From Thermoplasmata archaeon (GTDB taxonomy: Archaea > Thermoplasmatota > Thermoplasmata > Lutacidiplasmatales > UBA184), in NCBI GenBank assembly GCA_021817605.1, contig JAKAUN010000004.1:132427-168465 (forward strand): a stretch of DNA of 36,039 bases, written 5' to 3'. Every line of letters starts with the position of its first letter. The stretch's first letter is position 1. The position numbers and the translations under genes were made by a program. Positions 24,155 through 31,232 of this stretch are shown here, one piece after another. Below the pieces are notes generated by a model. That model ran no database searches. It saw only the letters and a program-made list of their open reading frames with translations, and was not told the DNA's origin.

Positions 24155-25449
24155 ACGTCCGCGAGGTCCGGGCCGATTTCCCGGCGCTCGACCCCGGGCG
24201 CGTCGGCGGACCGTGGGTCTACCTCGACTCGGCGTGCATGTCGCTGGTCCCGCGTCCCGTCCTCGAGGCGATGCAGCGCTACTACACCGACTTTCCCGGC
24301 TGCGCCGGGCGCAGCGTCCACCGCCTCTCCGAGGAGGTCGGCCGTCGCTACGAGGCGGCGCGCGAGCGGTTCGCGCGGTTCTTCGGCCGACGCGAGAGCG
24401 GCTCGGTCGTCTTCCTGCGCAACGCGACCGAGGCGATCAACCTGGTCGCCCAGGGAACGGACTGGAAGCGGGGCGAGCGCGTGCTCATCTCCGACCGCGA
24501 GCACAACTCGAACCTGGTCGTCTGGCAGAAGCTCTCCGAGGAGAGGGGCATCCACGTCGACATCCTGTCGCTCTCGGAGGACGGCGCGTTCGACAGCGAG
24601 CGGCTCGAGGAGGCGCTCGCCCGTGGCGTACGCCTCGTGAGCCTGTTCCACACCTCGAACCTGGACGGGAGGACCCTGCCTCTCGCCGAGATCACCGAGC
24701 GCGCCCACGACCGAGGCGCCAAGGTCCTCTTCGACGGCTGCCAGGCCGCGCCGCACCTCCGCCTCGAGCTCGACCGCCTCGGGGTCGACCACTACGCCGT
24801 CTCGGCGCACAAGCTGCTCGGACCCAACGGGGTCGGGACGCTCCTCTCCGCCCCGGGGGCGCTCGAGGAGCTGCGACCTCTGCTCTTCGGCGGCGAGACG
24901 GTCGAGCATACGACCCTCACCGGCCACCGCCTGCGGCCTCCCCCGCACCGCTTCGAGGCCGGGCTGCAGAACTACTCCGGCGTCCTCGGGGCCCACGCCG
25001 CGCTCGACTACCTCGAGCGCGTCGGCCTCGAGGAAATCGAGGAGCGCCAGCGGTCGGTGAACGCCCTCGTGAGCCGCGCCCTGCGCGACGAGCGGCGCGT
25101 GCGCCTTCTCGGGCCGAGCGATCCGGCCGAGCGACCGAGTATCTTCGCCTGCACTCTCGAAGGGATCGACGTCCACGACGCCGCGCTCTTCCTGGACGAA
25201 GCCCGCCAGGTCATGGTGCGTTCCGGTCGGCACTGCGTGCACTCCTTCTACGAGGCCCGTGGCCTCGCGGGCAGCCTGCGCGCCTCCTTCTACCTCTACA
25301 ACGACGACGCCGACGGGCAGGCGCTCGTCGATGGGCTGGTCGAACTGCTCGAGCGCGTGCCGCCCGGCGCGGCTAGCGGTACATCGGCGGCGAGGTCTGC
25401 GCCTGCGCCTCCGCGCGATGCCGCTCCGCGGTCCGGCGCTGGATCGTGA
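24151..25449 (+). CDS. Cysteine desulfurase-like class V aminotransferase (SufS/Csd type)
   Basis: PLP enzyme expected to take sulfur from cysteine. It has 432 residues from GTG 24151, overlapping the previous stop. PLP lysine K221 lies in SAHKLLGPNGVG, D195 in FDGCQAAPH contacts the cofactor, and C362 in RSGRHCVHSF is the sulfur-accepting cysteine in the SufS-type RxGxHC motif. About 45 residues beyond the fold form an Ala/Pro/Ser tail whose last codons lie opposite the PAC2 gene. No sufBCD or iscU is nearby. The partner hydrolases leave open a role in thio-metabolite breakdown rather than Fe-S assembly. Selenocysteine lyase or a related lyase is an alternative. Confidence 0.85.
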   Translation: MNVREVRADFPALDPGRVGGPWVYLDSACMSLVPRPVLEAMQRYYTDFPGCAGRSVHRLSEEVGRRYEAARERFARFFGRRESGSVVFLRNATEAINLVAQGTDWKRGERVLISDREHNSNLVVWQKLSEERGIHVDILSLSEDGAFDSERLEEALARGVRLVSLFHTSNLDGRTLPLAEITERAHDRGAKVLFDGCQAAPHLRLELDRLGVDHYAVSAHKLLGPNGVGTLLSAPGALEELRPLLFGGETVEHTTLTGHRLRPPPHRFEAGLQNYSGVLGAHAALDYLERVGLEEIEERQRSVNALVSRALRDERRVRLLGPSDPAERPSIFACTLEGIDVHDAALFLDEARQVMVRSGRHCVHSFYEARGLAGSLRASFYLYNDDADGQALVDGLVELLERVPPGAASGTSAARSAPAPPRDAAPRSGAGS

Positions 25450-26185
25450 GCAGCTGCTGCTCTATCCGCTCCGCCTCGGCGTAGAGCGGCACCGGGTCGA
25501 GCGGGGTCCTCAGCAGGATACGGTTGATCGTCTCGATCACCTTGGCCGCCGCGCGGGCGTCCGGGTAGTCCGCTTGCGCCTCGGCGAGGAACGTCAGCAC
25601 GTCGAACCCCCGGCGGCGCCCCTCGTTGAGCAGGACGCCGGCGATGCCGGTGATGACTCCCTCGAGGAACGGGACGGTGTTGGGTTCGATGTAGAGCTCC
25701 CGCGCCTTGCGCGTGCTCGCGACGCCGTAGACCTTCATCGCGTTGAGCGAGCGGGCCTTGCCTCCGCGCGACGGGGGAGACCCCTCCACCACCAAACCCT
25801 CGGGAGAGACGAGGAGCGAGCAGCGCTGCTCCTGCGCCCAATCGAGGATCGCCGTGGCCAGGGGCTGGATGATCGTCGGCGCCGGATGGAACTCGGAGAC
25901 GAACGCCACGATCTTGTCCGAGCCGTGATCGGCGCGGTCGGGGGAGGCCCGCCCGGCGTAGATGCGGACCGGGTGCTGCGGGAGACCGTTGCGGACGAGC
26001 GAGACGGTCGGGAACTGGGGGGAATCGACGATGCCGATCTGCTCCATCTGGAGCGTGTCGACCAGGTAGTTCGCGACGATCGAGCTCACGAGGCCGACCG
26101 ACGGGAAGCCGTCCAGGACGATCGCGCCCTCGACGTCGACGCGCTTCACCTCGAAGATGCGGACCGAGTCCGGCGGGACGGTCAT
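25373..26185 (-). CDS. PAC2 family proteasome-assembly chaperone homologue
   Basis: Archaeal PbaB-like protein of 270 residues. The N-terminal half has VLDGFPSVGLVSSIVANYLVD (a PAC2 hallmark) and DSPQFPTVSLV. The second half carries PNTVPFLEGVITGIAGVLLNEG and a C-terminal helix. The chain ends in Met-Tyr-Arg. This fits the HbYX rule (hydrophobic-Tyr-any) by which chaperones and ATPases dock on the 20S alpha ring. The 3' end overlaps the convergent PLP-enzyme gene by 77 nt, so the docking tail is encoded opposite that gene's low-complexity tail. It lies 3 nt downstream of a small helical protein and is probably co-transcribed with it. Confidence 0.87.
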   Translation of the reverse strand: MTVPPDSVRIFEVKRVDVEGAIVLDGFPSVGLVSSIVANYLVDTLQMEQIGIVDSPQFPTVSLVRNGLPQHPVRIYAGRASPDRADHGSDKIVAFVSEFHPAPTIIQPLATAILDWAQEQRCSLLVSPEGLVVEGSPPSRGGKARSLNAMKVYGVASTRKARELYIEPNTVPFLEGVITGIAGVLLNEGRRRGFDVLTFLAEAQADYPDARAAAKVIETINRILLRTPLDPVPLYAEAERIEQQLLTIQRRTAERHRAEAQAQTSPPMYR

Positions 26186-26188
26186 CGG

Positions 26189-26548
26189 TTAGAGCGACCT
26201 CTCCACGATCTGGCCGAGCTCGTCCGAGAAGAGGTCGACCAGCTCCTTGGTGACGCTGCGCCGGACCTCCGGAGGAAGGGCCGCGAGGCCGAGGCGGGCG
26301 CTCGCCGTCCCGACCCGGAGGAGCGCCGCATACTCGGTCGCCCGCGCGGCGAGAAGGTCGCGCACGGCGTCCCGGAGATCCTGGGCGAGCTTCGGGTCGT
26401 TCGCGAGGGTCTTCTCGAGGTGGCGACGGATCTCGTCCTTGACGATGTCCCGTGTCGCCTCCCGGACGAGCTCCTCGGGGCGCAGGAGGTCGCGGGAGCC
26501 CTTGACGAGCACGTCGATCGGCTCGCCGGAAGAGCCTTCTGCGGGCAT
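26189..26548 (-). CDS. Small helical protein upstream of PAC2, unknown function
   Basis: A 119-residue, highly charged, almost entirely helical protein (for example RDIVKDEIRRHLEKTL and LRDAVRDLLAARATEYAALL). There are no cysteines, signal peptide or membrane segment. I do not recognise the family. The stop is 3 nt from the PAC2 ATG, so the two proteins are likely made together and may interact. A TATA-like CCTTATC centred 28 nt before ATG 26548 supports this start and a leaderless message. Its size and helical make-up could suit a proteasome-chaperone cofactor, but this is context-based inference only. Confidence 0.72.
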   Translation of the reverse strand: MPAEGSSGEPIDVLVKGSRDLLRPEELVREATRDIVKDEIRRHLEKTLANDPKLAQDLRDAVRDLLAARATEYAALLRVGTASARLGLAALPPEVRRSVTKELVDLFSDELGQIVERSL

Positions 26549-26572
26549 CGGCCGAGCGAGCGGGGGGCCCCC

Positions 26573-26579
26573 GATAAGG
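26573..26579 (-). promoter_or_regulatory. TATA-like element of the PAC2 operon
   Basis: Reads CCTTATC towards the small helical gene, centred 28 nt before ATG 26548, the leaderless spacing. Confidence 0.5.
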
Positions 26580-26723
26580 GTTCGCCTCGGACGGCAGCCG
26601 GGCGGGCGCCCCGCTTGCCGGGGGACCCCCGGCTCCCGCGCTCTGCCCCGTCCCCCTGCGAGCCGACCGGACCGGCGGGCGCCTCGAGGGGCGAGCGACG
26701 GACCGCCGGTTCGGAAGTAAGCT

Positions 26724-26729
26724 CTTATT
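26724..26729 (+). promoter_or_regulatory. TATA-like element of tRNA-Ala
   Basis: CTTATT, preceded by AAGTAAGCT, ends 25 nt before the first base of tRNA-Ala. It is the only A/T-rich stretch in this GC-rich intergenic region. Confidence 0.5.
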
Positions 26730-26754
26730 CTGGGGCCGGTCTCGCCGGCTCGGT

Positions 26755-26858
26755 GGGCCGGTAGATCAGCGGAAGATCGCTACCTTGGCAAGGTAGAGGT
26801 CGCGAGTTCAAAGGACAGCGGAGCCCGCCTCCGATGTCGGAACTTCTCGCCCGGTCCA
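26755..26858 (+). tRNA. tRNA-Ala(GGC) with a T-loop intron
   Basis: Acceptor strands 26755-26761 and 26851-26857 pair over 7 bp and contain G3:U70, the alanine identity pair; the discriminator is A (26858). D-stem GATC/GATC encloses a 7-nt loop with G15 and GG. The anticodon stem CTACC/GGTAG encloses TTGGCAA, giving anticodon GGC at 26787-26789. The T-stem GCGAG (26802-26806) pairs with CTCGC (26846-26850), but 39 nt lie between the arms instead of 7. Removing 32 nt leaves the canonical loop TTCAAAT, so the mature tRNA is 72 nt. CCA is not encoded. Scanners that do not allow T-loop introns may miss this gene. Confidence 0.9.
26813..26844 (+). other. 32-nt bulge-helix-bulge intron, tRNA position 59/60
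   Basis: The T-stem is followed by a central helix TTCA/GGAA (3 Watson-Crick pairs plus A-G). The 3-nt bulge AAG is cut after AA (26812|26813) and the bulge CTT after CT (26844|26845). The intron itself forms GACA/TGTC and CGGAG/CTCCG around a CCCGC loop. This geometry follows the archaeal hBHBh' rule for the splicing endonuclease. Splicing one position upstream (giving TTCAATT) would fit the bulge pattern less well. Confidence 0.8.
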
Positions 26859-26922
26859 CTCCCCGGAACCCAGGGGTCCCTTCGGCAGGTGTCGATGCGA
26901 AGGACGACAGCAACCCTAGCGA

Positions 26923-26928
26923 TTTATA
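26923..26928 (+). promoter_or_regulatory. TATA box of the mevalonate operon
   Basis: TTTATA in GCGATTTATAGAGC is centred about 26 nt before GTG 26952. This marks GTG 26952 as a leaderless start; the in-frame ATG at 26889 would lie upstream of the promoter. Confidence 0.65.
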
Positions 26929-26951
26929 GAGCGGCCCTCTCCCCGCCTTCC

Positions 26952-27629
26952 GTGGAGGTAGAGCTCCGCGAGAAGATCGCCGGAGAGGTCGTTCTCTCCC
27001 CCCACCCGGGGCGGACGCTCCGCAAGTGGCGGGAGGACTTCAAGGTCACCCAGCGCGACCTCGCCCGGGAGCTCGCCACGACCCCGTCGGTCATCAGCGA
27101 CTACGAGTCCGAGCGACGGGTGAGCCCCGGCGCCGGGTTCATCCGACGCTACGTAGACGGGCTCTTGTCGCTCGACACGCGCCAGGGCGGCAGCAGCGGG
27201 CTGCGCTACGCTCTTCCCGCGCACACCGAGGGGATCCTCGGGTTGCGCGAGTTCGCGATCGCGATGCCGCTCAAATCGCTCGCCGACCGTCTCGAGGCGA
27301 AGCCGGTGAGCCGCGTCGACCTGCACCGCGACGTCCACGGCTTCACGGTCCTGGACGCTCCTAGAGCGATCCTGTCGATGGACGCGGTGCGCTTTGTCGA
27401 GGCGTACGGCTGGACGACCCAGCGTGCGCTCATCTTCGCCAACGTGAAGTACGGCCGCTCGCCGATGGTCGCGATCCGCGCCCATCCGCTCAAGCCGGCC
27501 GCCGTCTTCTTCGCCAGCCCCGGCCGGGTCGATACCCTCGCCATCCGGCTGAGCGAGGCGGAGAACATCCCGCTCCTCACGACAGCGCTGAGCGCGCCCG
27601 CCGTGCTCGAACGGCTTGAGGAGCTCTGA
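26952..27629 (+). CDS. HTH transcriptional regulator heading the mevalonate operon
   Basis: A 225-residue protein (GTG start set by the TATA box) with an XRE-type helix-turn-helix at about 21-72: TLRKWREDFKVTQRDLARE and TTPSVISDYESERR. The C-terminal domain (about 95-225) is alpha/beta, with segments such as VRFVEAYGWTTQRALIFANVK and PLLTTALSAPAVLERLEEL. Archaeal regulators of this two-domain type (COG1709-like) are commonly found directly upstream of HMG-CoA synthase, as here (15 nt gap). It probably controls its own operon, perhaps by sensing an isoprenoid precursor or CoA ester; the ligand is unknown. GAGGAGCTC near the 3' end may serve as Shine-Dalgarno for the next gene. Confidence 0.85.
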   Translation: MEVELREKIAGEVVLSPHPGRTLRKWREDFKVTQRDLARELATTPSVISDYESERRVSPGAGFIRRYVDGLLSLDTRQGGSSGLRYALPAHTEGILGLREFAIAMPLKSLADRLEAKPVSRVDLHRDVHGFTVLDAPRAILSMDAVRFVEAYGWTTQRALIFANVKYGRSPMVAIRAHPLKPAAVFFASPGRVDTLAIRLSEAENIPLLTTALSAPAVLERLEEL

Positions 27630-27644
27630 CAGGTACACCGAAAC

Positions 27645-28697
27645 ATGCAGGCAGGGATCGTGAGCTACGGGGCGTATGTGCCGAGGTACCGGATCACGCC
27701 GGCCGAGATCGGCCGCGTCTGGGGAACGGACGGCGAGGCGGTAGGCCAGGGGCTCGGGGTCCGTCGCAAGAGCGTGCCGGCCCCGGACGAGGATACGATC
27801 ACCATCTCGACCGAGGCGCTGCGCACCGCGCTCGTCCGTGGCGGGATCGACCCGCAGCAGATCGGCGCCGTCTACGTCGGCTCGGAGTCCCACCCCTACG
27901 CGGTCAAGCCCACGGCGACCGTCGTCGCCCAGGCCGTCGGCGCGACCCCGAACATGACGGCGGCGGACTTCGAGTTCGCCTGCAAGGCCGGCACGGCGGC
28001 GATCCAGGCCTGCCTCGGCCTGGTCGGCGCGGGGATGATCCGCTACGGCATCGCGATCGGGACCGACACCTCCCAGGGAGCTCCCGGCGACGCGCTCGAG
28101 TACTCGGCGAGCGCCGGCGGGGCGGCGTTCGTCATCGGCACCGAGCACGTCATCGCGCGGGTCGAGCGGACCCTCTCCTACACCACCGACACGCCGGATT
28201 TCTGGCGCCGCGAGGGCCAGCGCTATCCGAGCCACGGAGGACGCTTCACCGGCGAGCCCGCCTACTTCCGCCACGTGACCGAGTGCGCCCGTCGCCTGTT
28301 CGAGGCGTCGGGGACCTCGCCGAAGGACTACGCCCACGTCGTTTTCCACCAGCCGAACGGCAAGTTCCCCCAGCGCGTCGGCCGCCAGCTAGGTTTCTCC
28401 GAGGAGCAGATGCGCTACGGGCTCGTGACGCCCTCCATCGGCAACACCTACTCCGGAGCCGCTCTCATCGGGCTCGCCAACGTCCTCGATCATGCCGGTC
28501 CGGGCGAGCGCGTCCTGCTCATCGGCTACGGCTCGGGCGCCGGGTCGGACGCCTTCGACCTTGAGACGACCGAGGAGCTGGCGAGCTTCGACCGCAACCA
28601 CGGCCTTCCGGTCCAGCACTACCTCGATCACGGCGTTGAGATCCCCTACGCCGTCTACGCCAAGTTCCGCGGGAAGATCCACATGGGAGGGAGCTAG
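27645..28697 (+). CDS. Hydroxymethylglutaryl-CoA synthase
   Basis: Forms HMG-CoA from acetyl-CoA and acetoacetyl-CoA, the committed condensation towards mevalonate and archaeal lipids. It has 350 residues. The catalytic triad is intact: E81 in [14 protein letters not shown]113 in [10 protein letters not shown] and H235 in [27 protein letters not shown] and the C-terminal [15 protein letters not shown] match the archaeal enzymes. Established work on a methanogen shows a complex of HMG-CoA synthase, thiolase and DUF35 with a shared CoA-binding site; the next two genes encode those partners. The start is 4 nt after ACCGAA and lacks a close Shine-Dalgarno. Confidence 0.96.
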   Translation: MQAGIVSYGAYVPRYRITPAEIGRVWGTDGEAVGQGLGVRRKSVPAPDEDTITISTEALRTALVRGGIDPQQIGAVYVGSESHPYAVKPTATVVAQAVGATPNMTAADFEFACKAGTAAIQACLGLVGAGMIRYGIAIGTDTSQGAPGDALEYSASAGGAAFVIGTEHVIARVERTLSYTTDTPDFWRREGQRYPSHGGRFTGEPAYFRHVTECARRLFEASGTSPKDYAHVVFHQPNGKFPQRVGRQLGFSEEQMRYGLVTPSIGNTYSGAALIGLANVLDHAGPGERVLLIGYGSGAGSDAFDLETTEELASFDRNHGLPVQHYLDHGVEIPYAVYAKFRGKIHMGGS

Positions 28698-28700
28698 GCG

Positions 28701-29870
28701 ATGCGCGAGGTCGCCGTCCTGGGAGTGGGCCAGACGAAGTTCGGCGAGCTCTGGGACCGCTCGTTCCGGGAGATCGGCATCGAGGCCGGGCTCGGCGCCC
28801 TCGTGGACGCCAAGCTCTCCTCCGCCGACCTGGGCGCGCTCTACCTCGGCAACATGGCCTCCGGTTCGCTCATCGACCAGGAGCATATCGCCCCCCTCAT
28901 CCTCGACTACGCCGGCCTCGCCGGCCGCCACCTGCCGGGGGTCCGCGTCGAGGGCGGAGATGCTTCCGGCGGGCTCGCCCTCCACCAGGGCTACCTCGCC
29001 GTCGCGAGCGGCCTCTACGACTACGTCGTCGTCGGCGGGGCGGAGAAGCTCACGGACGTTTCGGATGAGGCCGCGACCCAGATCGCGGCCTCGACCGCCG
29101 ACCACGAGTGGGAGGTCGTCTTCGGGGCCACCCTACCGGCGCTCTGGGCGCTCGTCGCGCGCAGGCACATGCACCTGCACGGGACCCTGCGCGAGGAGCT
29201 CGCGGCGGTCTCGGTCCACGCGCACGAGATGGGTTCGAAGAACCCCAACGCGCACTACCGCAACCGCCTCAGCATCGAGCAGGTGCTCCACGCTCCGCCG
29301 ATCGCCGAGCCGCTCGGGATGCTCGACTGCGCCCCGTTCTCGGACGGCGCCGCGGCGGTCGTCCTCGGCCCACTCGAGGAGGCCAAGCGCCACACCGACA
29401 CGCCGATCCGCATCGCCGCGAGTCAGGTCGCCTGCGACACGATGGCCCTCCAGCACCGCGACGATCTCACCTCCGTGGCCTCGACCGTTCGGGCGGCCCG
29501 CGCCGCCTTCGCGCGCGCCCGGCGTGCGCCCAAGGACGTGCGCGTCGTCGAGGTGCACGACGCCTACTCGATCAGCGCCCTCGTGGCCCTCGAGGACCTG
29601 GGACTGTGCGAGAAGGGGGCTGCGGGCAAGGCGTACGCGAGCGGGTCGTTCGGCCTCGACGGGCCGCTCACGGTGAACCCGTCCGGCGGGCTCAAGGCGC
29701 AGGGCCGCCCGTTCGGTGCGGTCGGGGTCGCCCAGGTCGTCGAGATCGTCCGTCAGCTGCGCGGCGAGGCGAAGGACCGCCAGGTCCCGGACGCCTCGCT
29801 CGGACTCTGCCACGACCTCGGGGGCACCGGGGCGACGGCGGTGGTCCATCTGCTCGAGAGGGCGGGGTGA
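28701..29870 (+). CDS. Thiolase-family protein of the mevalonate operon, catalytic residues altered
   Basis: The position and fold are those of the archaeal acetoacetyl-CoA thiolase (389 residues, 3 nt after the synthase stop, GGAGGG upstream). The N-terminal VAVLGVGQTKFGEL, the DGAAAVVLG strand, H286 in VEVHDAYSISALVALEDLG and PSGGLKAQG are typical. However, the nucleophile motif A-C-A-S-G reads GGDASGG, with D87 at the Cys position (codon GAT). The GHP-x-GATG motif reads GRPFGAVG, with R336 for His (codon CGC). With two of the usual catalytic residues changed, normal acyl transfer is doubtful; a structural role in the synthase/DUF35 complex or different chemistry is possible. The other thiolase at 1993-3177 keeps all of them. 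Confidence 0.87.
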   Translation: MREVAVLGVGQTKFGELWDRSFREIGIEAGLGALVDAKLSSADLGALYLGNMASGSLIDQEHIAPLILDYAGLAGRHLPGVRVEGGDASGGLALHQGYLAVASGLYDYVVVGGAEKLTDVSDEAATQIAASTADHEWEVVFGATLPALWALVARRHMHLHGTLREELAAVSVHAHEMGSKNPNAHYRNRLSIEQVLHAPPIAEPLGMLDCAPFSDGAAAVVLGPLEEAKRHTDTPIRIAASQVACDTMALQHRDDLTSVASTVRAARAAFARARRAPKDVRVVEVHDAYSISALVALEDLGLCEKGAAGKAYASGSFGLDGPLTVNPSGGLKAQGRPFGAVGVAQVVEIVRQLRGEAKDRQVPDASLGLCHDLGGTGATAVVHLLERAG

Positions 29871-29880
29871 GGGAGGAGCG

Positions 29881-30369
29881 ATGTCGGTCGCAAGGTTCTG
29901 GCGCGAGACGCCCCGTCGCTACAATCTCGCCGGCAGCCGCTGCGCGGTCTGCGGCAACGTTTACTTCCCGCCGCGGGCGGTCTGCCCGTCCTGCCCCCAC
30001 CACCGCCAGTCGATCGAGAAGATGCTACCGTTCCAGCTGAGCGGAGCCGGGGAGGTCATCTCCTACACGATCGTCCACGAGGCGGCCGAGGGGTTCGAGA
30101 TGCAGGTCCCCTACGTCCTCGCCCTCGTGAAGACGGTCGAGGGGCCGGTGCTCACCGGCCAGGTCGTCGACATCGAACCGGCGGAGGTCGGGATCGGCCT
30201 CAAGGTGCGGGCGACCTTCCGCAAGCTCCGCGAGGAGGGCAAGGCGGGGGTCATCCACTACGGCTACAAGTTCTCCCCCGTGGTCGAGGAGGAGCTCGGA
30301 CGGCGACCGGCCGGCCCGCGGGCCTCCGTCCCGTCGCCCACGGGCGGCCACGAGCAGGCCCGGGCGTGA
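29881..30369 (+). CDS. DUF35 OB-fold protein of the mevalonate operon
   Basis: A 162-residue acyl-CoA-binding partner of the preceding thiolase and HMG-CoA synthase. The N-terminal helix (FWRETPRRYNLAGSR) leads to a complete zinc ribbon C21-x2-C24...C35-x2-C38. An OB-fold follows (about 48-140: GEVISYTIVHEA, VLALVKTVEGPVLTGQVV). A tail of about 20 residues looks disordered. ATG 29881 has GGGAGGAG immediately upstream, which rules out the longer in-frame start at 29716. The stop overlaps the DUF835 start as GTGA. Compared with the DUF35 at 1460-1996, all four zinc ligands are present here. Confidence 0.92.
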   Translation: MSVARFWRETPRRYNLAGSRCAVCGNVYFPPRAVCPSCPHHRQSIEKMLPFQLSGAGEVISYTIVHEAAEGFEMQVPYVLALVKTVEGPVLTGQVVDIEPAEVGIGLKVRATFRKLREEGKAGVIHYGYKFSPVVEEELGRRPAGPRASVPSPTGGHEQARA

Positions 30370-31139
30370 GCAGCCCTCCCCGCCGCGCGCAGGAGCCGAG
30401 CGCCTCGCCGGAGGAGGCTCCCGCCGACGAGGAGTACGCCCGCACCTACGCCGCCGGCTTTGAAGAGGGGCTGCGCAGCGCGCTCAAGGAGGTCCTCGCC
30501 CATGCCTCGCGCGGGCACACCAACCAGGAGCTGAGGGCGCTCATCCAGAGCCGGCTCGCGCGGCTCGCCGAGGAGGTCGACCTCAAGCGACGAAGCCTTC
30601 TCTCGCCGCCACGGCCGCGCCCGTGGGACGCACTGTCGCGACCGGCGAGCCCGCCTGCCGCCCCGGCGTTCCGGGTCGATTCCCTGCCGGCCGAGAGGCT
30701 CGGGGCGGGGGCCTCGCTGCTCGTCCGCGAGGAGCGGCCCAAGCACGCCCTCGAGGTGCTGCGCAACAACCTGGGCCGCTTCCCGCGGGTCGTCCTCGTC
30801 TCTCTGCGCTCCCCCGATCTCGGTCCGATGCCGCCGGGACGCCGTATCGATATCGCCGTGCGCAGCCCGGGAACCGCCTCCACGGACCACCTGACCCCGG
30901 GGGAGGTCGGCGGACGGATCAAGGACCCGACCGAAGCCGGCGGCGGGGCTCTCGTCTACGTCGACGCGCTCGAGTTCTTCGTCATGGAGGAGGGCTCGGA
31001 CCTCACGATCCGCTTCGTGCACTACCTGGTCGACCAGGTCCAGCGGACCGGCTCGGCACTCCTGGTCTCCTTCGACCCTCGCTCGCTCGACGTCAAGGAC
31101 CAGAGCCGGCTCGAGCGAGCTTTCGTCCAGGTCGTCTAG
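30366..31139 (+). CDS. DUF835 domain protein
   Basis: A 257-residue protein that begins with a disordered stretch, then a helical region (about 20-75, EEGLRSALKEVLAHASRGH...LARLAEEVDLKRRSL). A Pro-rich linker precedes the DUF835 domain (about 105-257), with GAGASLLVREERPKHALEVL, ALVYVDALEFFV and ALLVSFDPRSLDVKDQSRLER. In archaea DUF835 is often linked to sensor or signalling proteins, and its biochemical role is not established. It is coupled to the mevalonate operon by a GTGA overlap, but nothing in the sequence ties it to isoprenoid chemistry. No membrane segment is visible. Confidence 0.8.
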   Translation: MSSPPRRAQEPSASPEEAPADEEYARTYAAGFEEGLRSALKEVLAHASRGHTNQELRALIQSRLARLAEEVDLKRRSLLSPPRPRPWDALSRPASPPAAPAFRVDSLPAERLGAGASLLVREERPKHALEVLRNNLGRFPRVVLVSLRSPDLGPMPPGRRIDIAVRSPGTASTDHLTPGEVGGRIKDPTEAGGGALVYVDALEFFVMEEGSDLTIRFVHYLVDQVQRTGSALLVSFDPRSLDVKDQSRLERAFVQVV

Positions 31140-31232
31140 CCGCCCGCGAGCCGGCCGGGGCGCCCGCGGCGCCGCTCGCACCTCCACCGATAGGCTTGTT
31201 ACGGGCCGGCCTCCCCGGCCGTCCAAGCACCG

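Noticed and set aside
25259-26764. 501-codon plus-strand ORF opposite PAC2 and the small helical gene
   Set aside because: No motif, composition of an antisense frame, and it would run across two promoters on the other strand.
26916-28349. 477-codon minus-strand ORF opposite the regulator and HMG-CoA synthase
   Set aside because: Low-complexity Arg/Gly/Asp-rich shadow; it crosses two genes with clear promoters and catalytic motifs on the plus strand and would also cross their TATA box.
31204-31220. GGCCGG...CCGGCC hairpin before the GT4 gene
   Set aside because: Could be a hairpin or operator, but runs of GGCC/CCGG are common at this GC level and nothing else supports it.
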